Of a DNA stretch of 64,000 bases, positions 36,891-44,806 are shown in pieces. Under the pieces are notes generated by a model. The model was given only the letters and a program-made list of their open reading frames with translations. It did no database searches and was not told where the DNA came from. The stretch spans positions 372,001 through 436,000 of the forward strand of contig NZ_JAANOW010000003.1 in the NCBI RefSeq assembly GCF_011758805.1. The letters are read 5' to 3'. The translations under genes were made by a program, and so were the position numbers. How positions within the stretch are numbered: position 1 is the first letter of the stretch; every line of letters begins with the position of its first letter. Source of the DNA: Mycolicibacterium fluoranthenivorans. GTDB lineage: Bacteria > Actinomycetota > Actinomycetes > Mycobacteriales > Mycobacteriaceae.

Positions 36891-37688
36891 TCAGGCGCGA
36901 TACGGATAAACAGCTTTGGCGAGATCACGCGCCGCCGTCAGAGTCGCTCGGTCGAGGTCCTTGTGCCGTGCCCGTTCCGTGAGCCTCGCTAGCAGCGTGC
37001 ACAGCGCCCGCTCGTCCCGGGAGGCAATGTCTGCGGCGTCGAGCGCGCTGACAGGGACAGGAGCCGGTGAATCTTCAGGCGTCAGGGCGAGGTCGGTCGC
37101 GGAACCGGCCCTCGGCACCTCGACGACGCGGATCGGCGTTCCGTGGCGCTCGGCAGCCATGCGTGCAGCAGATGAGTCGCGCCGACACGTGTCCGAGCAG
37201 TAGAGCCGGCGGCGTCCGCGACGTGGCCTGTCTTCAGGATCCATCATCAACACATCGCATCGCACGCACCGCGGCCACTCCGTGTCCACACGAGCGTCGC
37301 GCCATGCATCAGCGCGCGCAGCCGGTTGCTTCTTAACGGTTTTCGCCGCCTTGCTGCGCAGCAGCGCGCGTATCTCTCTGACATCAACACCGACCAGCTC
37401 GGCGATAGCCGCCAACGTCGCGCCACGTTCCCGCATGTCCTTGATCGATGCACAGGCTTCCGCGTAATAGCGGCTGCGCCTGCGCTGCGCCTCCGCCTCC
37501 GCTTGCTGGCGAGACTGCGCGACGCGACGGGCCTGCCATTCGTCCACATCCTGCAGGCGTCCGATCAACGCCCGAACGGCGGTCGCGTCATCGGCGTTGG
37601 CACGGTCCTGCTGCGCTCGCACTTCGTTCGCTCGGCGTTGCGCCTCGACGGCGCGACGACGCGCCTCCAGTTTCGACACAGCAGTCAT
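36891..37688 (-). CDS. Coiled-coil / HTH / Cys-cluster protein of the island
   Basis: A 265-residue protein. The first 80 residues are a charged coiled coil (EARRRAVEAQRRANEVRAQQ), followed by an HTH-like segment (MRERGATLAAIAELVGVDVR, then EIRALL) and a treble-clef-like Cys set: CVRC and YCSDTC. The tail is Leu/Ala-rich. This recalls phage or island DNA-binding accessory proteins. ATG 37686-37688. Its codon use is less GC-extreme than the flanks, as in the rest of the island. Confidence 0.6.
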   Translation of the reverse strand: MTAVSKLEARRRAVEAQRRANEVRAQQDRANADDATAVRALIGRLQDVDEWQARRVAQSRQQAEAEAQRRRSRYYAEACASIKDMRERGATLAAIAELVGVDVREIRALLRSKAAKTVKKQPAARADAWRDARVDTEWPRCVRCDVLMMDPEDRPRRGRRRLYCSDTCRRDSSAARMAAERHGTPIRVVEVPRAGSATDLALTPEDSPAPVPVSALDAADIASRDERALCTLLARLTERARHKDLDRATLTAARDLAKAVYPYRA

Positions 37689-38172
37689 GTCGACAACCTA
37701 CGAAGCAACACGAGGTTTGGTCCACGACCACAGCCACATTCGTCTCAGTTCCGCGCGTCGCTCAGCGTCACTTCCGATGGCGCGCCCCGGCCGCTGTCGT
37801 CACTGCCGAGTAACCCGCCCCGCTTGCCACCAAGCCATCCCTGCCAGCCAGTTCCTCCAATTCCGACACACCTCTTGCACTCTGGGGCCAGCACGATCAC
37901 TTTTCGTCGGACGATAAACACGCATCCATCCGCAATGCCATTGACGAAAGTGCTACGGGGTCTCAACGCGAGCAACCGCACTGCGAACGCTGAGGCGGTT
38001 CACGTCGCCTGGCCCGACATAGTCGTCGTGGGCATGCCTGCGATCTGCGTGCACGGCCCCTAGCGAGTGACGGCGAACATTTCGCCGGTGCCATCGCCGA
38101 CGTGACTGGAGTGCAGAGGAAAGTTCGAAGACCAGCCAGACTGGGCGCAGTGAAACTCGTTGTGCTAGAGGG
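37689..38172. other. Unassigned spacer at the island's probable right side
   Basis: 484 bp without a convincing gene. It separates the last island-like gene from the first catabolic regulator, so the second attachment site or its remnant could lie here, but I find no copy of the tRNA-Pro 3' sequence. Confidence 0.45.
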
Positions 38173-38859
38173 CTATGCGAGCGGTCGCCCTGCATGCAGA
38201 CTGGCGGCCTTCACGCGCTTGGTCTCGCCATCGTCGCTCTTGCAGTGGGCGGCGAGAAAGTCGTCGACGAGGTTCACGCAGTCGTCGTGAGTGATGGTGC
38301 GGATCCCGGTCATCCGGGCGAAGGCGAGTGGGCCGACCAGTTGGCACAGCGCCAGTTCTCGGTCGAAGTTCTCCAACTCGGCTTGTGCCTTCGGGCTAGA
38401 GAGTATGGCGTCGAACGGTTGCCGGTACTGGTCGACGACTCGGGCCCGCAACGCGCCGGATGTGTGTCGATCATCGGCTTCGTTCGTCGGGCCGGTGGGA
38501 CCAAGGGACAGCCATGCCAGGGTCGTGACATGCAGTGGCGCGTCGTTGAAAAGAGCGGCTTGGCGGCTTAGCAATTCGATCAGCTGGTTACGCAGAGGGC
38601 CGCTGGTCGGTGTTGGAGTTGCCACCTGTGGAAGCAGTCGCTCGAACGTGGCTGCGAGCAGATGGGACGAACTTTGGAAATGGCGGTAAAGCGTGGTTCT
38701 GGCCACTTTGGACGCTTTGGTGACGGCATCGATCGTGACGGCTTCCACGCCGCCAGTGCTCAGAAGGGTCGCGGCTGCATCCAGCAGTCGATTTCGGGAC
38801 CGGATTCGCCGCGGGTCCACGTCATCGTCAGGGACCGGCGCTGGCTGACTGTCGCTCAC
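38173..38859 (-). CDS. TetR-family regulator
   Basis: A 228-residue TetR protein. The HTH is at about residues 40-62 (AVTKASKVARTTLYRHFQSS). The C-terminal ligand domain is unassigned. GTG 38857-38859 follows AGGTG. It is divergent from a thioesterase gene, with an imperfect palindrome in the 96-bp gap that it probably binds. Confidence 0.85.
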   Translation of the reverse strand: MSDSQPAPVPDDDVDPRRIRSRNRLLDAAATLLSTGGVEAVTIDAVTKASKVARTTLYRHFQSSSHLLAATFERLLPQVATPTPTSGPLRNQLIELLSRQAALFNDAPLHVTTLAWLSLGPTGPTNEADDRHTSGALRARVVDQYRQPFDAILSSPKAQAELENFDRELALCQLVGPLAFARMTGIRTITHDDCVNLVDDFLAAHCKSDDGETKRVKAASLHAGRPLA

Positions 38860-38916
38860 TCAATTCACCTCGGCGGTCGATTTCACGCGATGCTGTCCTG
38901 TCAGTCTAGCATTGTG

Positions 38917-38949
38917 GTACTAACGGTATCGAAGCGAAACCGATAGTAT
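38917..38949. promoter_or_regulatory. Likely TetR operator in the divergent promoter region
   Basis: GTACTAACGGTATCG (38917-38931) and CGAAACCGATAGTAT (38935-38949) are inverted repeats with 12 of 15 matches and a 3-bp spacer, just before the thioesterase gene. Confidence 0.55.
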
Positions 38950-38955
38950 TGGAGC

Positions 38956-39474
38956 GTGATTGTGCCGGAAAGCGCGTCGCTGCCGAAGCGGTTACCTTCG
39001 CACACGACAACGTGCATGGGTTGCGGCCCGGACAATCCCCACGGACTGCAGTTGGTGGTGCACCGCAGCGGCGACGCGGTGTACTCCGACGTGATTTTCG
39101 ACGAGCGCCACATTGGGGCTCCTGGGCTGGCCCATGGCGGAGCAGTTGCGGCGGCGTGCGATGACGTCTTGGGATTCACATTGTGGATCGCCGGCACACC
39201 AGCGGTGACTCGCAGCCTGACAGTGGAGTATCTGCGGCCGGTACCTCTGCATCAACCCCACAGGATCACCGCCCACATCCGGTCCCGCGAAGGACGGGCT
39301 CTGCACGTCATGGCGACGGGCACTGATTCCGATGGGGCCAACCGCTTCACCGCCACTGCGGTATTTGTCGCGGTCAGCACGGATCACTTCGCTGCGCACG
39401 GCGACGTCAGTGCTTTTGGCGGCCTTCTCGAACAGTTCTCACGCCACGGCGGCCTCGACGACGGGCGATCATGA
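38956..39474 (+). CDS. PaaI-type hot-dog thioesterase
   Basis: A 172-residue hot-dog fold protein. It starts with the Cys motif CMGCGPDNPHGLQL, followed by GLAHGGAVAAACDDVLGF, the active-site helix of PaaI-type acyl-CoA thioesterases, and TRSLTVEYLRPVPL. It should hydrolyse acyl-CoA. GTG 38956 is close to the palindromic operator. Its stop overlaps the next TetR gene start. Confidence 0.85.
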   Translation: MIVPESASLPKRLPSHTTTCMGCGPDNPHGLQLVVHRSGDAVYSDVIFDERHIGAPGLAHGGAVAAACDDVLGFTLWIAGTPAVTRSLTVEYLRPVPLHQPHRITAHIRSREGRALHVMATGTDSDGANRFTATAVFVAVSTDHFAAHGDVSAFGGLLEQFSRHGGLDDGRS

Positions 39475-40142
39475 CGCTCCCCCTTTCTCGCAGCCATGGC
39501 AAAACCCGACCGCTGGAGGCAAATTCAGCCGGCGGCCGGACGCGGACCGCTGTAGCGCCCGCCTCGCATTCATCCACCCAGCGCCGGGAAGCGATTCTGG
39601 ACGCGGCCCTGCTCGTGGCCACGTCAGGTGGCTATGAGGCGGTTCAGATGCGGTCGGTCGCCGAGCGGGCCGGTATCGCCGTCGGCACGCTCTACCGCCA
39701 CTTCCCGGCGAAAACCAACTTGTTGGTGGCGGCGCTGACGCGCGAGTTTCGCCGACTCAACTCGGCTGACGACTGGGCTAGCGGTGACGGCACGCCACTG
39801 GAACGGCTCGAACGTCTCACCACACACCTACATGACCGCTGGCAGCGCGACCCCTGGCTGACATCAGCCATGACACGAGCCTTCGCCGTTGCAGACACCC
39901 GGGCAGCCGCAGAACTAGACAGCGCCGCCGCCGAGATTCAGAACCTGCTGGCCCGCACGCTCAGGGGCGGCGAACCGACTCCCGCCGATTTACACATCGC
40001 CGCGATCATCTCCGACGTGTGGCTGGCCAACCTCGTGGCCTTCAGTGGCCACCGAGCGTCGGCCGCCGCTACCCGCGAACGCATCGACCTGGCCACTCGG
40101 CGCGTGGTGACCAGCCGCGCACGACCCGCGGAAACCGCATAA
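39471..40142 (+). CDS. KstR-like TetR regulator
   Basis: A 223-residue TetR protein whose HTH (RSVAERAGIAVGTLYRHFPA) and LTSAMTRAFAVADTRAAAEL / IISDVWLANLVAFSG regions closely resemble KstR of the cholesterol catabolism regulon. Identity as a paralogue is judged by eye. ATG 39471 overlaps the thioesterase stop (ATGA), so one mRNA makes both. A palindrome downstream (40143-40159) could be its operator. Confidence 0.8.
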   Translation: MTLPLSRSHGKTRPLEANSAGGRTRTAVAPASHSSTQRREAILDAALLVATSGGYEAVQMRSVAERAGIAVGTLYRHFPAKTNLLVAALTREFRRLNSADDWASGDGTPLERLERLTTHLHDRWQRDPWLTSAMTRAFAVADTRAAAELDSAAAEIQNLLARTLRGGEPTPADLHIAAIISDVWLANLVAFSGHRASAAATRERIDLATRRVVTSRARPAETA

Positions 40143-40159
40143 CGATACTAGTAGTATCG
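40143..40159. promoter_or_regulatory. 17-bp perfect palindrome, probable TetR operator
   Basis: CGATACTA, G, TAGTATCG: 8-bp arms around one base, directly before the DUF6188 gene. It shares the CGATA half-site with the operator at 38917-38949. Confidence 0.6.
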
Positions 40160-40217
40160 CAGCGCTACCTAAAGTACCCTTAGGGCGAGGCTCGATGACG
40201 CGGCGAAGGAGAGTGCC

Positions 40218-40682
40218 ATGTATACCCAATGGATCGAAAATTGTGTCGTGCAACGCGTCTCCGTGCGCGACGGCCTGGTCCTGGACCTGGACGACTACAA
40301 CGAGATTGTCATCTCGTGTCCCTTGCTGCTGACACTGCCTGCGTTCGACCGGTATCCCGTAGAAGCGGTGCGCATCGATCCACTCAAGATCGCGACAGAC
40401 GAACGCCCGTTGTTGAACCTCGCCGGCGCGGTGTGCACTCAAGCCTGGTCCGGCGACGATGGAGGGCTACACCTGAGGTTCTCGCGTGGACACAGCATCG
40501 ACGTCGACCCCGATTCCGAGGAAACGGCATGGGAGTTGTACGGCAAGCGCCACGGCTACATGGCATGCCTACCCCGGGGGCGGGTACGCGTGGTTCGCCA
40601 CGACCTCCCCGACAGCGACGACGCCAACATCGTCAACAACGCCGCACAACTGTCGGCGGGGTCGGCGCGACAGACGCACTAA
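40218..40682 (+). CDS. DUF6188-like protein
   Basis: A 154-residue protein: WIENCVVQRVSVRDGLVLDL, then YNEIVISCPLLLTLPAF and a two-layer beta pattern, ending with YMACLPRGRVRVV. It resembles DUF6188, found widely in actinobacteria without a known role. ATG 40218 follows AAGGAGAG. A palindrome lies in its promoter. Confidence 0.65.
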   Translation: MYTQWIENCVVQRVSVRDGLVLDLDDYNEIVISCPLLLTLPAFDRYPVEAVRIDPLKIATDERPLLNLAGAVCTQAWSGDDGGLHLRFSRGHSIDVDPDSEETAWELYGKRHGYMACLPRGRVRVVRHDLPDSDDANIVNNAAQLSAGSARQTH

Positions 40683-40729
40683 ATGCGACCGCGGACGGGG
40701 ACGGGTCAACTTCGGCGGCAATGCGTGGA

Positions 40730-41779
40730 TCAGATTGAACGTGGACCGGACTGCCCTGGCGACATCGAGGCGGGCGAGCATTCCCGAATGATGCTGTCGA
40801 GGTTTTGCTGCACGCGCTCGGGAGCGATGCCAACCGATGGTGAATACAGCATGATGTGGTCCAGGACGCCGTCGTAGCGGCTCAGTTGTTCACGGACCTC
40901 GTCTGCCGTCCCGGCGACACCCATGGTGTCGATCATCTCCTCCGACACCGCGGCGAACATCGCCGGGAAATCGCGCTGGGCGAATGCTTCCCGGATGGTT
41001 CGGCCTTCGCTGGCGAAGCCGTTTACATCGAGTACCGTCTCGTACGATTTGACCGAGGAGTAGAACGCAATCTGCTGCGCCAGTTCGCGCCTCGCAACCT
41101 CGGCGTCGTCGTGAATGGCGCACATCACCATGGAAATGATTTCCACGTCATTGGGGTCGCGGCCCGTGTGCGCGGCACCCCGGGCGATAGCGGGCCGGAC
41201 GATCTCCTCTACGTAGGTGGTCGTGAACAGGGGATGTCCGGCCAGGCCGTCGGCCACCCGCCCGGCCGCCTCGCACATCCGGGGCCGAACACCGGCAGTG
41301 ACGATCGGGATCGCCCGGCTGGAGGGTCCCACGTCGCCGGTCGGGGTGAGATTCATTCTGTAGAAACGGCCCTCGTGATGGATCGGGCCTTGATGCAGGT
41401 TCCATATCCGGCGCAGCAGCATCACGAGTTCTTCCATCCGCAGTGCGGGTGCGGAGGTGTCGGGCACGCCGTGCCAGTCGCTCATCATCCGTTTGGTGCC
41501 GTTGCCGATGCCCAGCACCAGTCGTCCGTTGGAGAGTTCGTCGAGGTCGCGCGCCTCGGTGGCCAGCACCAGGGGACTTCGGCCGACGCCATAGAGAATG
41601 GAGGAACCGATCCGGCAGTTCTGTGTGCGGTTGGCCATCGCGGCCATGGAGATTGATCCCGACCGGGAGTAGAACTCCGAGGCCCATACGGCGTCGAACC
41701 CGGCCGCGTCGGCGGCCTGTGCGGTCTGGGCCAGTGACTTCAAATCCGCGCCGAGAACCGACAGGCCGTAGGTGCTCAT
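40730..41779 (-). CDS. F420-dependent LLM-class oxidoreductase
   Basis: A 349-residue TIM-barrel protein of the luciferase-like (LLM) class. Motifs: GFDAVWASEFYSRS (about 28-41), ATEARDLDELSNGRLVLGIG and VADGLAGHPLFTT. These families use F420 or FMN; F420 is inferred from the mycobacterial host. ATG 41779 begins MSTYGLSVLGAD; the open frame upstream is 71 codons longer but lacks family residues. Likely redox step in the local catabolic cluster. Confidence 0.82.
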   Translation of the reverse strand: MSTYGLSVLGADLKSLAQTAQAADAAGFDAVWASEFYSRSGSISMAAMANRTQNCRIGSSILYGVGRSPLVLATEARDLDELSNGRLVLGIGNGTKRMMSDWHGVPDTSAPALRMEELVMLLRRIWNLHQGPIHHEGRFYRMNLTPTGDVGPSSRAIPIVTAGVRPRMCEAAGRVADGLAGHPLFTTTYVEEIVRPAIARGAAHTGRDPNDVEIISMVMCAIHDDAEVARRELAQQIAFYSSVKSYETVLDVNGFASEGRTIREAFAQRDFPAMFAAVSEEMIDTMGVAGTADEVREQLSRYDGVLDHIMLYSPSVGIAPERVQQNLDSIIRECSPASMSPGQSGPRSI

Positions 41780-41960
41780 GACCGGTCTCCTGTGCGCGGG
41801 CGCGGCCCGTCGAATATGACGGTGCTGACCCGTGGCCGCCGTCTGGTGGAGGTGATCCTCGGCGACCAGGTACATGAGTGCGTTGATGGTGTTTGCGTCG
41901 AGCGGGGTAAGAGACGTGGAACGCGCGCGGCCAGCCGTGCGCCACCTCCAAGGCTGGTGC

Positions 41961-42515
41961 TCAGCATCTTCCCTCCCTGGGTGACCGCACAATGCAGGGT
42001 GTCGAAGTAGCCTTCTGTATGGAACTAGTGAAGTGCGCCATCGTGACGACGACGAATAACCCTGAGGCGGACGCGACTAGCTGACCGGTAGTCTCCTCGC
42101 GCAATTCTGTCCGGACTTCGAGTTTCCGGCCGGTCTTGGACACCAGCTCGGCGCTGACCTCGTAGGGGACCCCCAGCAACACCGGCGCGTAGAACTCGGT
42201 ATCGAACTTGCGGGTGACGGCCATCTCACCGACGACGTACAGCAACATGCCCACCATGTCGTCGAGTACGGTCATGACTGCGCCGCCATGTGCGATACCG
42301 GGTGCGCCGCGATGTCTGCCGTCGAAGATATGCCTGGCACCCACCCCGTCGCCATGCCGACGCGCTCGCAGGCGATGACCGTGCGGATTGTCTGTGCCGC
42401 AACCAAGGCACCACGGGTGGTGCGCATCAAGGTAGTCGCCGTCGGCGGCGACAGCACGATTCTGAAAGCTATGCCACCATGCGATGGCCGAATCTTCTTC
42501 CGCTTGCTCTTCGAT
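41961..42515 (-). CDS. Hot-dog thioesterase with no canonical start codon
   Basis: The conserved domain needs residues upstream of the first GTG (42344): the same frame encodes HPWCLGCGTDNPHGHRLR and then GARHIFDGRHRGAPG and IAHGGAVMTVLDDMVG. The frame stays open back to a TAG at 42528-42530. AGGAGGG (42523-42529) lies 7 nt before ATC 42515 (4 nt before GTC 42518), with no ATG, GTG or TTG in between. So it starts at a rare codon, or its ATG was lost by mutation. PaaI-like acyl-CoA thioesterase, paralogue of 38956-39474. Confidence 0.65.
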   Translation of the reverse strand: MEEQAEEDSAIAWWHSFQNRAVAADGDYLDAHHPWCLGCGTDNPHGHRLRARRHGDGVGARHIFDGRHRGAPGIAHGGAVMTVLDDMVGMLLYVVGEMAVTRKFDTEFYAPVLLGVPYEVSAELVSKTGRKLEVRTELREETTGQLVASASGLFVVVTMAHFTSSIQKATSTPCIVRSPREGRC

Positions 42516-42769
42516 GACGAAACCCTCCTAAATAGACCCTCGTAGCGCGTGGTTCACCACACGACTGAAGAATTGCGCCGGCGTCGACTGGGCTGATCGC
42601 CGGTAGATATGTATGTAGGACTCGTTAGCCCGCCGAGATCATCGCTGCGACACACCTTCCGATTAGGACACTGTCGGCTATCTGGTCCTGCCCGTAATCC
42701 CTTGGACTGCAGTGTATTCATAGCCGGCCAGATCGCGTCACAATGAACTGGCACACAGTCCGCAGCGCC

Positions 42770-43438
42770 TCACAACTCCTGGGAGAAGGCGTCACGCTGG
42801 GCTCCAGCGCCAGCCATGAGCGGGCCGTACCGGTGATGCAACTCTGTAACGATGTCGGTGAAGGGGAGATCGTGGTACCAACCGCGGTCGTTGAGGTACT
42901 CCATGTGTTGGCTTCCCCCACCGTCGTAGGCATGGAGGAGCGCATCGGTGTGGCCGTCGAAGTCGATCGGAGGTACACCGAATCGCGCGCAGAGCTCGGC
43001 ATTGAACGCCGGAGTGGCCTTCACCCAGCGGTTGTTGAGTTGTAATTCGCTATATCCGTGGTAGACGAACACGTCGGTACCTCCCATCCGGGCACGCAAT
43101 GTGGTGGTCTGCAGATGGTTGCGCACGTCCGCGAATCCGAGCCGGGCCGGAATGCCCGCCGCACGAGCTGCCGCGGTCAGCAGCACCGCCTTCGGTATGC
43201 AATACGCCCTCGACGCTGTCGCTACATAGCTCGCCCGATAATGCTCGGGATCGTCGTCGGTGCTATAGGGATCGTACCAAATCCTGTCCCGCACAGCGGT
43301 GAAGATCAACCTCGCCTTCTGCACAGGGTCACGAACGTCACCGACCGCGTCCTCGGTGAAGCGCTGTACATCGTCGTGCTGCCAATCGAGGAACCCAGTT
43401 GTCTCCAGGAAACTCGATTCGTTTGAAGTGTCGCTCAC
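42770..43438 (-). CDS. Transglutaminase-like domain protein
   Basis: A 222-residue protein with a transglutaminase-type core: the Cys in SRAYCIPKAVLLTAAARAAG, the His in VFVYHGYSEL and a downstream Asp-rich region (PPIDFDGHTDALL). Many such domains act as cysteine peptidases or as amide-forming enzymes in peptide biosynthesis. ATG 43438 overlaps the end of the BtrH-like gene as ATGA, so the two are coupled. Confidence 0.75.
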   Translation of the reverse strand: MSDTSNESSFLETTGFLDWQHDDVQRFTEDAVGDVRDPVQKARLIFTAVRDRIWYDPYSTDDDPEHYRASYVATASRAYCIPKAVLLTAAARAAGIPARLGFADVRNHLQTTTLRARMGGTDVFVYHGYSELQLNNRWVKATPAFNAELCARFGVPPIDFDGHTDALLHAYDGGGSQHMEYLNDRGWYHDLPFTDIVTELHHRYGPLMAGAGAQRDAFSQEL

Positions 43439-44535
43439 AGATAGCCTTTCAGATAAGCCTCGAGGCCGGTATCGACAGTGCCAACGGATCGACTGGCCGT
43501 TTCGAGGGCTTCGACGAGGCGTGTTTCGGAGTCCGGGATCGTCGCGGCGATTTTGGCCGCAGCGAGACTACGACTCCGTAGCGATGTGCCGGCATCGGTG
43601 GCTGCGGCCGCAAGCTCAGACCACGCTTGGGAAGCGTGTCGGGCCGCGGCCGCCGCTTCGGCTGCGGCGGCGTCCCCGAGGAGATCGGCGATATTCTGGC
43701 AACCTTGTGCTTGCAGCATACGAAAGAGCCCGCCACCGGTTCCGGCTTTCTCGATGAACGCCCCGAGCCCGAACAATGCCGCGGTCAGGGCGTCGTCATC
43801 AAACACCGTTGGCCAATGCCGTACGTCATCGGCGAACTCCTGCACACCCTTCAAACCGGAAGCCTCGACTTCAGCTGCCTCGATGCGCAGTAGCGGCGCA
43901 CCTACGGCACCGCCGCGCATGAAAGCTGCGCTCGCGGCTAATGCAGTGGCGGCAATCGGCCCAAGGTCGGGCACTCGCTCCGGCCAGTCGACGTGATATG
44001 TGGTGTGCCGGGTCGGTGTAGGGAACCCTACCGAGGACCGCGCCCGGCGCAGGTCATCATAAGCCACCGTTTGGGTGGTCTCGCGGTCATTATCGACCAC
44101 ATAGGCAACCCCTTGTTCGTCATCATATCCGGTGATGACGATGTCGTGACGGCTCATGTGCAATCGGACGCGCAGGTAAGGAAGTTCGCCGATGTCAGCC
44201 CAGACCATGACGGGTCGGCCCTTGTCGACTTCGTCGGTAACAAATGACCATCCCACGTCTGCGTCATCGGTCGATCGCACGACGCAGTTTGCACCAACTC
44301 GGGAGAGGTAGTCTTTTTCCAGGTCGCTTCCTCGTCCTACCAGGTAGATCTGGGGAAACAATTGCGTAGAGCGGACGTACGAGAAGTCCAAGGCTCCGCC
44401 GAGGGTGAAGACCAATCCTTCACTGAGTGTTTCTGTCCCCCATCCTAGTTGTGCCCATTCAGTAAGGTCACGCAGCGCACCGGAACCACAGTGCCCTCCT
44501 CTCCTATGGAGATAGGGAATTTCAATCCTCGCCAT
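43435..44535 (-). CDS. BtrH N-terminal-domain protein with DUF4872-like tail
   Basis: A 366-residue protein. The N-terminus (RRGGHCGSGALRDLTEW) with Cys, then HDIVITGYDDEQGVAYVVDN (peptidase C39-like), matches the BtrH N-terminal domain, which in butirosin biosynthesis moves an acyl group from a carrier protein. The rest resembles DUF4872. Coupled to the transglutaminase-like gene. Role may be peptide or acyl transfer; no aminoglycoside genes are nearby. Confidence 0.72.
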   Translation of the reverse strand: MARIEIPYLHRRGGHCGSGALRDLTEWAQLGWGTETLSEGLVFTLGGALDFSYVRSTQLFPQIYLVGRGSDLEKDYLSRVGANCVVRSTDDADVGWSFVTDEVDKGRPVMVWADIGELPYLRVRLHMSRHDIVITGYDDEQGVAYVVDNDRETTQTVAYDDLRRARSSVGFPTPTRHTTYHVDWPERVPDLGPIAATALAASAAFMRGGAVGAPLLRIEAAEVEASGLKGVQEFADDVRHWPTVFDDDALTAALFGLGAFIEKAGTGGGLFRMLQAQGCQNIADLLGDAAAAEAAAAARHASQAWSELAAAATDAGTSLRSRSLAAAKIAATIPDSETRLVEALETASRSVGTVDTGLEAYLKGYL

Positions 44536-44806
44536 CGCCGCTTCCTCTCTTATCCAATAGCACTGTTAACACTCATCGAAAGCTACATACCATCAAGGCG
44601 TCCCGGCTGGCGGTAGGTGCCAGAACTGTTCGACCGCAGCCAATCTCACCCGCGCAGCTCGAGCGCCTATGACTATGGGAAACATTGCTTTCGATCGCTA
44701 TCCCGCATCGAAGCGTCAACGGTGAGAGCCCCTGACCCGCAGCATCGCCATCGTTGTACTGAGCTCGCTTGGTGCCGTTTTGCGCTTCCCTGCTTTGGGT
44801 GCTCTG
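44536..44806. other. Intergenic gap, no gene seen
   Basis: 271 bp between the BtrH-like gene and the end of the alcohol dehydrogenase gene, lower in GC than the surroundings. It holds the promoter of the BtrH-like gene (minus); no conserved motif recognised. Confidence 0.5.

Larger units (their letters stand above)
30060..37688. mobile_element. tRNA-Pro-linked integrative island (satellite-like), right end not located
   Basis: A tyrosine integrase directed at the tRNA 3' end, an excisionase-like gene, a P-loop replication-type ATPase and short unknown genes fill this stretch, and none belongs to the conserved mycobacterial order. No capsid, tail, terminase or conjugation genes are seen, so it is smaller than a prophage. 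I could not find a second copy of the tRNA 3' sequence before 64000; the given right end is just the last gene that looks like island content. Confidence 0.6.

Noticed and set aside
37326..38063. A 245-codon plus-strand frame across the island edge
   Set aside because: It is largely opposite the coiled-coil protein gene and shows no domain or ribosome site.
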